A DNA stretch of 64,000 nucleotides from Siphonodentalium dalli (taxonomy: Eukaryota; Mollusca; Scaphopoda; Gadilida; Siphonodentaliidae), in NCBI GenBank assembly GCA_032622095.1, contig CP136069.1:123930126-123994125 (forward strand), given 5' to 3'. The notes under the pieces were generated by a model that was not told the DNA's origin, ran no database searches, and saw only the letters and a list, made by a program, of their open reading frames with translations. Positions 1-11,500 of the stretch are shown in pieces (the stretch's first letter is position 1; every line of letters begins with the position of its first letter). A program made the translations under genes and the position numbers.

Positions 1-3000
1 TGAATTTGGACCATGGATGAGTGCAAAATACACGCATTTGTCATATTAGTCTGGTCGATAAACTCAAATTTTAGGGTCAACCTAGAAACAATTCGCACTA
101 AGTTGGTTTTAATACCATTTTGAAGAGAAAGCTCTCCTCTATAACACATCCAAAATCCGCTAAAATCCGCTTTGAACATTTTTTGTAATTCAAGATGGCG
201 TCCAAGATGGCTGCCATTTTCCTATAAGTCAGCTTAATGCAATTATAGTGAGAACATCTTGTCATATGTATACACATGTATAGATTTGTGTGAAGCTATG
301 ACATAATGCCATCTTTACGTGACAAAATTGGAACTCCCCGTCAAGATGGCCGCCAAAATGGCAACCGGAAGTGGAATTTTTACGTTTTTTACTAATACTC
401 TTAAGATAAATTTCTGTGGTTTGGAACTGGTTGAGAATTGTATTTTGTATATAGCATATTAACTGACCATTGCAGCAATGAAATATGCTGTTCGTGGGGT
501 CCACACCCCTTCCGATCACTCAAAAATTCGAGTTTATAAAACGCGGTATAACATTTCACAAAAGATCCCCTTTGGGATTCTGGTCATATTTCACCAAGAA
601 GTGGGAAGAACTTTGCAATGTAAGTGATCCATTCTATATCTTATTGATATTCGAACTCAATGGTCCCAAAATTGTCACTTTGGCTCAAAATGGCTGTCAA
701 AATGGCCGCCAAATATGGAAAATTGTAATTACTATACCAGCGTGCCATGCAACCGATTACAAGTTGTGATGATGTACACAAATGACTATTCGGTCTTATA
801 TACATTGAATGCCAACATTTCTCACGCACCTTGATTAATTTTTACTATTTACTATTCTGTAAATACCAGAATTATGGGATTTTTCTATCACAAACAACAT
901 CAAACTCGGCAAAAAAAATAACTTTTCATGTTTCGACCATTTTTGTCAAGTAAAATGGAACTATCTTTAGTATCAAAGGTTCTTTTTATTTTGATATGCC
1001 TTAAATATGGCATAGTGTGGTGCTTTAGACAATATTACTCAAGATGACTTGCAAAATGGCAACCAAATTTGGTAAAAAGTTTATATTCCGAACACTTTTC
1101 TCTGCTGTTCCAAAATGGTAGCTAATTGTGACTCACTTGGTTATTAAACATGATACTTAATCAACTGACAACTTAATCTTATATTATGGTTGTCCCAGAA
1201 AACCTTATGAGGTACAACAAATTCATTTTAAGGGATGCAGTATGGATTTTGCCGAACACCTCTTTTGGGATTCTGTCCATGTTTTTTAACGGAAACGGAC
1301 ATAACGTTGAAACTGAACTGAAAGGTATCATATTATGTGGCTACTCTGGCCTATTAGCATCAAAATTGATTAACTTAAAAACTATTGTCAGGAAAACCGT
1401 TTTCTTCACATTGCATATAAAACGCAAGTAATATGGAGAACACTCTGATATTACCCCTATCGATTAACATATCCTTGAGTTATTGTGGAAAGCGATAGTC
1501 ACACAAAGGTGCACCAGTACAAATCACACATGAGCATGCAGTCACTCCATATATACATGAACGCCACGTAAATGGACATGTGCCACTCGCTGTATAGACA
1601 TACACCCCACCCATTACCACACAGCCACAATTGGGTTTACCCATACACCAACGCGTGGCCCTATAGCCATGAATAACCATGCAGACACTAGGAATACTCA
1701 TACACCTCACATGACCTGTAGGCTGTATACATATTCACTACATATATGAACACAAAGCAACCTCTTGTATACATATTCGCCAAACCATAGGCCATACAGT
1801 CACTCCATGTATATTTATTTGCCACATGCATAGCTATACAGCCACTAAATATATACATATATACATCACCGATGACCATACAGTCACTCCATACATGTTC
1901 GCTACGTCCATTATCATACATCACTTATTGTATACCTATTTGCCTCACCAGTGGTCATAAATTATCACTCCCTGTATATATACATATTTGCGACACCCGT
2001 GGCCATATAGCCACTCAAGATATACATACACACCCAACCCAAAACTATAGTGTCCTCCAGGTAATGTATATACATATAGATCTCACAAAAGTGGCCTTAC
2101 AGCACCTCTAGATATATCAATGTCTCGTACCGCGCGTACGGCCATTCATACACTCCAAACTTGCATATAGACCTGACCCATGACAATTCAGCATCTCTCT
2201 GTATACGCATAAACCACATTCGTGATCATAGTCACTCCTTGTATATCAATTCACCCCACTATTAATTTTGCCATGGTCATGTAGTCACTCATGATATACA
2301 TATACACCTCACCCATGACCACAGCGTCACCCCATGTGTATATATATACCTCATCAATGGCCATACAGCCCTTCTATATATATCAATACCCGCACACACA
2401 GCCATTCGTACAATTCAGACAATACAGACAATACAGCTCAATCGTGACAATTCAGCCACTCGCTGTATACATATACACACTCTCCATGAACATTCAGATA
2501 TTCAATGTATGCTTGTACACACCACCAATGACAATACAATACACCCTACATATAAACATATCCATCTAACCCATCACCATGAGGTCACTTTCTATATACA
2601 CTAGCCGCCAATGGCCATCAAAGTGTACTCTAGGTATGCATATACACTTCAACAATGACCGTGCAGCCATTTCATATACATATACACATAGCCCATAGCC
2701 ATACAACAACACCATATGTATACATACATCCACTCATTGCCATACATCCAAAAGATGTATACATATACACTCACCAATTACAATACAGCCACCCAATGTA
2801 CATATGTACAGCCCACCCCTGACCACACAGTCACTCCATATATACATACAGGACAGTGTAGCTGCCCTCGTTATGACCATACACCACTTCAATGACCAGA
2901 CAGCCACTCACTGTATACATGTTCACATCACACATCACCATACAGCTACTCCTTATATACCTATACATCTCACTATGGACATCCCATCCATGACCATATA

Positions 3001-4165
3001 GTCACACATTGTATAAATATTCACATCATTCATGAATACAATAACTCAATGTATACCTACTCACCTCGCCTATGACCATCCAGTCAACAGACATACACAC
3101 TGTATTAAGTTGATCATTGTTGGCGCTAATGGGCCAGAATAGCCACATAATATGATCCCACTCAGTTCCGGTGCAACGTTCTGCCCATTTCCGTTCAAAA
3201 ACAAGGAAGCTTTTGGCAAAATCTATATTGCTTTGATTGCGATTTTTTGCCGATTTTGATATCAGGTTTGTGACAGAAAATTTCGAATAATTCTGGTAAT
3301 TTCGGTGGTTAAAATAGTAACAAATACATAAGGTGCATCAGAAATGTTAGTACTCAAGCTATATGAGACAAAACAGTCAATTGTGTGCATCATCACAACT
3401 TGTAAGCGGTTGCATGGCACGCTGGGATAATAATTACAATTTTCCATATTTTGGCGGCCAGTTTGGCAGCCACTTTGAGCCAAAGTAACAATTTTGGTAC
3501 CATTGAGTTCGTATATCAATATGATATAGAATGGATCACTTACGTTGCACAGTTCTTCCCACTTCTTGATGAAATATGATTAGAATCTTGGGGATCTTTT
3601 GTGAAATGTTATACCGCGTTTTGTAAAATCGAATTTTTGAGTGATAGAAAGGGGTGTGGACCCCACCAACAGCTTATTTCATTGCTCCAATGGTCAGTTA
3701 ACATGCTAAATACAAAATAAAGTCACAATTCTCAACCAGTTCCAAACCACAGAAACTTATCTTAAAGATATTAGTAAAAAACGTAAAAACTCCACTTCCG
3801 GTCGCCATTTTGGCGGCCATCATGGACGGGGAGTTCCAATTTTGGCACATAAAGGTGGCGTGATGTCTTAGCTTCATTAAAATGTATACATGTGTATACA
3901 TATGACAAGAGGTTCTCACTATAATTGCATCAAGCTGACTTGTAGGAAAATGGCAGCCATCTTGGATGCCATCTTGAATTACAAAAAATGCTCAAAGCGG
4001 ATTTTAGCGGATTTTGGATATGTTATAGTGGATATATTCCTCTTCAAAATGGTATACAAACCAACTTAGTGCAAATTTTTTCTAGGTCAAACCTTTTATC
4101 GACCAAACTATAATGCAAATGAATTAATGACATTTTTTAAACTCATCCACATAGCTCAAATTCGG
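1..4165. mobile_element. Foldback element FB1 (left end outside window)
   Basis: The first ~1.4 kb is the inverted copy of about 3120-4165, with a tandem minisatellite between. Matching landmarks on opposite strands include the segment around CTGGTCGATAAA at 50-62 and TTTATCGACCA at 4096-4106, the pair of AAGATGGC-rich blocks at 190-220 and 3940-3975, and the inner ends near 1336-1365 and 3125-3165. The arms resemble those of the two other foldbacks in the window (25925-30922, 33057-38717). No transposase is visible. The arms still align at base 1, so the outer left end lies outside the window; the outer right end was not identified. Confidence 0.75.
1490..3100. repeat. Central minisatellite of FB1
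   Basis: Degenerate tandem units of roughly 45-55 bp, each with a TATACATATACAC part, an ACCCATGACCATACAG part and a CACTCCAT part. The array has one orientation only here. The open frames it creates are compositional. It is entered through a non-repetitive anchor at about 1440-1510 that recurs in FB2. Confidence 0.85.
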
Positions 4166-4544
4166 TCTTTTCACGATTTTTCTCTCAGACCCCTGCACCC
4201 ATTTCAACCAAATTTGGTGTGATGCCTCATGGTACCCCGGCGGATTTTTTAACGACGCTATTTTAATTTTGTTTCAAATATAATTTTTGTTTTTATTTTT
4301 TTTAAATGTTAAATTGAGCAAGAAGTATGAATTAAAAAAAAATTCATGAAAAATTTACAAATTTACTTAATTAAAAACGTCAGATTGAGCAAGGAGTTCA
4401 ATCTAAACAAATACAAAATTAAATTAAAAAACAAATTTATTGAATTTTTAATAATACCGGAAATATTTAAAAGATCAACATGTGAACGAAGCGCACAAAG
4501 GAGCCTGTTCCATGCAGGCAAGCGCTGATAAACTAAACTATTTC
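4166..4544. other. AT-rich spacer, no gene recognised
   Basis: Very A/T-rich sequence with runs of A and T between FB1 and the next inverted repeat. A 60-codon plus-strand frame starts near 4346 but has no recognisable similarity or domain. Confidence 0.5.
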
Positions 4545-5022
4545 GTGCACGATGGGGAATCACGTGGTTTCGAGGTTGGTGAGTACCACGCATTTAAAAT
4601 GTGCAACGTACAAAAACATAATATATGAGGAATTAATACAAAACATAGCATTTTGACTATTACGAGTACAGTATGTGCTAATTTATTTTTAAAGCAAGTT
4701 GATACCCTATTTCTTCGGAAATACTCAGTAGTTTTCAATAACATTCTGACCAAAATTGCCGTAAGTCCATAGATCTAGGAGAATCATTCGACTGACAACT
4801 TTGGTCAGAATGTTAGAGCAAACAACTGACGTTTGACACAAACGTGGTATCAACTTGTTTGAAAAATAGTATAGCACATGCTCGTAGCAGCCAAAATACT
4901 ACGTAATATGTCATTATCCTAGTTTATTAACTTTTTCCTCGTTTCTGGTCGCATTTGCGACCGCATTGGCTATTTTGAATGCGTGATTCTTATCAACTTG
5001 GAACCACGTGATTCCCATTGTG
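4545..5022. mobile_element. MITE-like inverted repeat (GGGAATCACGTGGTT ends)
   Basis: The start (GGGGAATCACGTGGTTTCGA, from about 4552) is the reverse complement of the end near 5000-5020. The inner halves also pair: AGTTGATACC near 4700 with GGTATCAACTTG near 4847, and CATTCTGACC near 4744 with GGTCAGAATG near 4803. The arms are about 220 bp. No coding capacity. A half copy lies at 63536-63655. Confidence 0.65.
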
Positions 5023-5109
5023 TATTTCTGCAGACACCTTGCCCCCTACCAACCGTAAGCTCCTCCCACTAGTGAATATGTGTTGAAACTTGAAGGCTCC
5101 ATTCGCATC

Positions 5110-5208
5110 CACAGGCCCCTGCATGGGGAAATTACTAAAATACCAATATAGACTATACCAGTGTATAGTCTATATTGGTATTTTAGTAATTTTCCCCAGG
5201 GGCCTGTG
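5110..5208. repeat. Near-perfect hairpin, about 47-bp arms
   Basis: The sequence from CACAGGCCCC at 5110 runs to the centre near 5160 and then reads back as its reverse complement to GGGGCCTGTG at 5208, with a 3-base extra (CAT) in the left arm and almost no loop. Such a structure in an intron is typical of a short foldback MITE. No TSD was identified. Confidence 0.85.
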
Positions 5209-5467
5209 TTCGCATCGGCACACAATTCTAACTCTCGAGATCACCAGATAACAGACTATATATAGAGTTACCTCGCGTAAAACAGTGGTGTTCATTGGTG
5301 TATTGATTAAAGCAACTAAATAATTTCCCTTATGCGACAGTGTTATGGTTAAGCCATGCCCATAGTATACATTACGAATCTTGTCGCGACGAACGCCAAA
5401 ATATAGTTTTAATTACATGTAACATTAAATCTGAATAAACTGAGCACGGGACTGATAATTTACACAC

Positions 5468-5579
5468 CTGTTCCCAGAACAACATTAACGCCACTTTCTT
5501 CAGAGACACGTTTGATGTAATGTACGTCCCGTTTCAGCCCAATCGTAGTGTTGTCCACTATTGTTCTGCCACCGTTCGC
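5468..5579 (-). CDS. PTER: PTER copy B exon 4
   Basis: 112-nt exon encoding [19 protein letters not shown] and onward to VVLGTG, the conserved family segment after strand 1 of the barrel. Acceptor TTTTCAG; donor GTGTGTA, a weaker donor than the GTAATT of copy A. It starts in phase 0 after exon 3. Confidence 0.9.
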
Positions 5580-8500
5580 CTGAAAATAAAGGTTGGCTGG
5601 TTAGAATTTTGGGTCCGGTTTGGTTTATTGATGTTTATCATCTTTACACAGGCGCCGCGCGATATCACGATTGGAGGAAATACGGCACATATAACCACTC
5701 CACTACGGGGTAGAAAACATGTACCAAACATCGGAAAGCAACAGACAAACTTGTTCAGATACACGGACCACGGTGTCTTCTCCGCCGGCTAAATTGTTGA
5801 GCGCGGATCACAAATGCGCGCTTATGTGAAGTAGAACCAGCGTATTCACGCTGCCGAATTATATTTAGTACTAGCAGGGTTACCCGGCGTTGCCCAGGTT
5901 AATGTATGCTGTGGATATTTGTTGGGAATAGAGAATGGTCTTGCTTAAAGTGTTATACGTTTTCTCATAAATCGTATATTCAAATAGCATCACAAAACAT
6001 GATTATTAAAGTCATGGAATATAAGTAGTGGCTCACCTTGTCAATTGTCATTCTGTTTATCGCGATTAATCCGTTCCACCAATAATGAAGTATATATGTA
6101 TTTACAACTGCGTATACATTAGACGTTATAATATGATACATGAACATTATAAACACATTAGTTCGATAAAAGATGATAATTGGGTTTTACATATTGAGAT
6201 GTATCAATCAATCTAGTGGGTTGGACTATTATCTCGAGGACACCTGGCTATCATATCTCCATGAAGATACAGATGTTTCAAAGAAATTTCCAGGTGCTCC
6301 TCTGTTCATGATGCTATATATTGGCTAAATATTCTTAGTTTAAACGAAATGTTGCTGCGCAGATATATCAGCTACAGGCACAGAGCGAGATTTTGAGTTT
6401 ATGTCAGTCGATGAGTCTGTACTAAAACCCTTGTCAGATGTCAGTATTGGTAGGATCCTGAAAAGTCTTGTGCAACTAACTGCAGTTTCTTGTATATCAG
6501 AAGAAACTATATTTGACTGCACACTGTGACCACTATTTTTGAACAGGCCTTCCATATCTCTTGACAAATTGTAACTTTTTGAGGAAACTGTATTGAATGG
6601 AACAGACTAAATTTTGTTATTATATATATGCAATCCTCTGACGGTTCGGGGTCTCTCAGTTTGCACGAATATATGTATCTCTTCAATAGAATGATAAATA
6701 TACGTTTAATGCTTCTTCTAGTTATCTCTTTTTGCTAGCTCATTGTGTGAATGCCTTGATTGTCATTCCCATATAAATATGACTGTTAAGAAGATACAAT
6801 TGTTCAAGTGACTTATGTGGGTCACCATATGTCGGGATTGTGAAATGTGAACGCCCAACTACTTTAAATGATATGGAGATGGCCTGGTGACTGTATATAA
6901 CTTATATGTGGATATCGGCGAATAGCAATCTTATCAATGGGAGTGCATATCCGCTCGCCATCCGTGACGCAAACGACACCAAATGTGATTTAATTCATGG
7001 TATATCATTAGAGAAAACATGTATGAATTTGGTGGAATTTGGTTTATTAACTCTTTCATCCCTGCATATACAGATATAGATGTCCCAGAACCCTAGATTA
7101 TCAGCTTGCCTAAGTAAAATTATGTGTCCCTGATATTTTGCTGCAACACTACCTTTAGAGTGATGTCGGGTATGGCAAATTGCGTGTTTTATTATCGTTA
7201 GCAAGTGACCTTCAATTTATGTTATATACCAGTTGTGGTTTCACATCTAAATGATATATCAGGTGTGTGCAGGTGAGAACCGAGAAGGGACATTGAACCC
7301 CAATATATGCTATAGTGGCACGTATCACCTGTAATGTCCTGTATCTGGGATATCCACTTCGCATATCAATGTTTTCCATAAATACATATACACTGTACAT
7401 GTATGTGTCATTATTTGCAAGTGTGGTGTATAAACGTTGTTGTGGTGACACCCTGCATGGTTTCAAATGTTTTACCAATCGGTTCATTGAACATAATTGC
7501 TTTATCAAAGGCAATTGCAGACCAGTACTAACCTAGGTAATACGCCTAAGATATGCCATTTGACCGAAACAGACATATACTCCCACATTTAGCAATTTTA
7601 GACACACAGAGATTTACTTGTCAATAAGTTGAGGAATTATGAGTAACATTCCAAATAAAACAACTGCCAATGTCCTGATCGGATTCCCAAAATGATTATG
7701 AATGTCGATGTCATGTTTATAATATGCACGTGCAGCTATTATTAAAGTCACGCCGTTGAGTGGCACGGTGATTTCCGTAACATTGCGTCGAAAATAGAAG
7801 ACATTAGACGGATACCACAAATAAAACATCGTTAGAAAGGTCAACATTATCTTCTTTATTTCATAAACGTAATAACAATAATCTTATCGGTATGTTTTTG
7901 TGATAAACAATAAACCAAAATCAAATGTGACTCAAAACACCACACCTGTCGGCAGTATATTGCGTCATCGAGTTTTTGGAAATCCCAAGATAGTAATCGT
8001 GACGTCATACTGGTGCTGTCTATATTTAGGCCCGGAAATTCTCTTAATGGGGTACATGCTAGGTATTCGTGAGCTCCAATAAATTAGTATTGATACCGAA
8101 TATCACCCAAAGGATATACAAGTCGCTAACCAATAAAATCATTTGTAAATCTCTGGAAATATTGTATTATTCCCGACAATTGCGCTCTGCCAGCTAAAGC
8201 GGGCTGCCGGGATGAATGTAATCTACGTCGTGCCCGCTTTAGCGGGCTGCCGGATTGAAAGAGTTAAATCAATTGTTGATGCAACGCTGACTCGAACAAC
8301 GCCATATTGCGAATATTCTTAGTTTAAACGAAATGTTGCTGCGCAGATATACCAGCTACAGGCACAGAGCGAGATTTTGAGTTTATGTCAGTCGATGAGT
8401 CTGTACTAAAACCCTTGTCAGATGTCAGTATTGGTAGGATCCTGAAAAGTCTTGTCTACTAACTGCAGTTTCTTGTATATCAGAAGAAACTATATTTGAC

Positions 8501-11500
8501 TGCACACTGTGACCACTATTTTTGAACAGGCCTTCCATATCTCTTGACAAATTGTAACTTTTTGTGGAAACTGTATTGAATGGAACAGACTAAATTTTGT
8601 TATTATATATATGCAATCCTCTGACGGTTCGAGGTCTCTCAGTTTGCACGAATATATGTATCTCTTCAATAGAATGATAAATATACGTTTAATGCTTCTT
8701 CTAGTTATCTCTTTTTGCTAGCTCATTGTGTGAATGCCTTGATTGTCATTCCCATATAAATATGACTGTTAAGAAGATACAATTGTTCAAGTGACTTATG
8801 TGGGTCACCATATGTCGGGATTGTGAAATGTGAACGCCCAACTACTTTAAATGATATGGAGATGGCCTGGTGACTGTATATAACTTATATGTGGATATCG
8901 GCGAATAGCAATCTTATCAATGAGAGTGCATATCCGCTCGCCATCCGTGACGCACACGACACCAAATGTGATTTAATTCATGGTATATCATTAGAGAAAA
9001 ACATGTATGAATTTGGTGGAATTTGGTTTATTAAATCAATTGTTGATGCAACGCTGACTCGAACAACGCCATATTGCGAAGGTGATTATGTATTCGTTTG
9101 GTGGAAATCAGCGACAAAACTATTTCACCATATTTTTTTTTAATTTTCCCTCCCACCAACAGCGTCATTTTAGAAAATTTTAACCCGCACCATTATCTTC
9201 CTTGTAAAAAGTTACCCCTCTTAGAACGCCTTGGTGCCATCTCGATTGGACCGCGTGAAGTTATATATAAAACGCACACAGACAGACAAAAAGACAGACA
9301 GACAGCACGATTTTATTTCTTGTATCATTTGAGAAGAACGTGTCTGAATTTGATGGTAATTGGTACTAAACATATTTTGTATCAATGTTGGGTGACCCTC
9401 CCGTCCCTATTTCGGACTCAAGCTGCACACACTAAGACTCATTAGAGATTAGAGATGCATATATATGAAATTGGTGAAAATTGGCGAGTATACAAATTCG
9501 TATCAAATTTAAGGTCCCCATATCTCTCACCCATAGGTCACCATTTTGGTGTATCTAAACCACACGATAAGATTCCTCGTATCACGGAGAAGAATATGTA
9601 TCAATCTGGTGGAAAACGGAACTAAACATATAGATATATTTTTTTGTGTCCCTCTCATCTCTATACACCACTGACTCGAATGGCCCAACTTGTGACATCC
9701 TTAAACCACACGATTACACTCCTGATATCATGGAGATGATTGTTTGTAAGTTTGGTGATAATCGGCGACTAAACAATTTTTGTTATCAAATTTGGTGCCA
9801 ATCCCTCCCCTCTCCATCTCTCACCCAAACAGCACCACTATGGCGTCTTTAAATCACGATTAGATTCCTAGTATCATGGATAAGAACGTGTATCAATTTG
9901 GTGGAAATTGGCGCTAAAAAAATTGTGCATCAATTTTCAATGCAACCCTGGCTCGAATGAGGCCGCATTTGACAGATAAAAGCCACACCATTAGACTCCT
10001 CATATCATGGGGATGATTTTGTATAAGTGTGGTGGCAATCGGCGACTTATTATCAAATTTAGTGCCCACCCCTCCCAATCTCTCATTCAAAAACAACAAT
10101 TTGGCGTTGTTAAATCGCACAATTAGATTCCTTGTATCATGAAGAAGAATATATATCAATTTGGTGGAAATCGGCGCTAAAATAAGTTTTATCAATTTTG
10201 GTGCCCCTCTCCCCTTCCGTTCATCCCTGTCTCAAACGACGCCACTTTTGACATATTTAAACCACATCGCTGGATTCTTCATATCATGGGGATGATTATA
10301 TGTAAGTTTCGTGGCAATCGGCGACAGAAAAAAAATCTGCCACCCCCCTTCCGGGCACCCCTGACGCGAACGGCGCGACTTTTGCCATATTTAAACCACG
10401 CCATTAGATTCCTCATATTATGGGGATGATTATATATAAGTTTGGTGGCAATCGGCGACAATTTTGTTTCTGCCCCTCCCCCTTTTCTGCCCCTGACAAC
10501 AACGGCGTCACTTTAGAAAATTCTAACCCTGACCATTATCTTTCTCGTAGAAAGCTACTCCTAGTAGACCCCTTTGGCATCATCTAGATGGTCCCCTGTG
10601 AATTTCTATAGAACACAGACAGACAGACAGACAGACATTCGCAAATATAGACATAGAGGATATCCACACTTTTTCAGTGGATATGGGTTATATCTCATGA
10701 GTGATGACAAAACATTGAATTTCCACGAGTGGCTTTAGCCACGAGTGGAAATTCAAATGTTTTGTCATCACGAATGAGATTTAACCCATATCCACTGAAA
10801 AGTGTGGATATTCTGTTTATTATATACTTTAGTTACTTGCCTATGGCCCCCAATGAATGTCAATACATCAGAAATTTCGCCAGTGGGATATCACTTATAT
10901 CTCACTAATGGGATATCACTTATATCTCACTGCTAAAACCTTATAATTCATGGGCAAGTATATAATAAATAGAGGATATCCACACTTTTTCAGTGGATAT
11001 GGGTTATATCTCATGAGTGATGACAAAACATTGAATTTCCACGAGTGGCTTTAGCCACGAGTGGAAATTCAAATGTTTTGTCATCACGAATGAGATTTAA
11101 CCCATATCTACTGAAAAAGTGTGGATATTCTGTTTATTATATACTTTTATTACTTGCCTATGGCCCCCAATGAATGTCAATACATCAGAAATTTCACCAG
11201 TGGGATATCACTTATATCTCACTAGTGGGATATCACTTATATCTCACTGCTAAAACCTTATAATTCATGGGCAAGTATATAATAAATAGATATATTACTT
11301 GGTTGGTTTGATAATAGGCCCGATATCAGCCCGATGTAATCTCATATCAGTCTGAGACCGAATTTCGAAGGCTGATATGATGTTTCCGAGTGCTGATATC
11401 AGGCCTATAATATCAAACCAACCAAGTAATATCCTATTTATTAATTAGATCGCCTCTGTGTAACTGACAACTATCTCATATGAGTGAAGTAGCAAATATC

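Larger units (their letters stand above)
5871..10655 (-). mobile_element. Helitron-like (HINE-type) element, family 1
   Basis: Read on the minus strand, the element ends at 5871 with a short GC hairpin (CTGGGCAACGCCGGG) followed about 9 nt later by CTAG next to T, as at Helitron 3' ends. The opposite end carries a GACA microsatellite (10617-10637), and the interior holds tandem units. This layout of microsatellite, tandem units, hairpin and CTAG matches Helentron-associated non-autonomous elements. Copy A intron 3 lacks the insertion: homology between the two introns stops at TTATATT near 5865 / 46544 and resumes near 11735 / 46640. No Rep/helicase gene is visible. The limits near 10655 are approximate. 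Confidence 0.6.

Noticed and set aside
1-5467. Exons 5-8 of PTER copy B
   Set aside because: I looked for the [28 protein letters not shown] and KYGGHGYSH coding motifs on the minus strand and did not find them; they should lie beyond the window if they exist.
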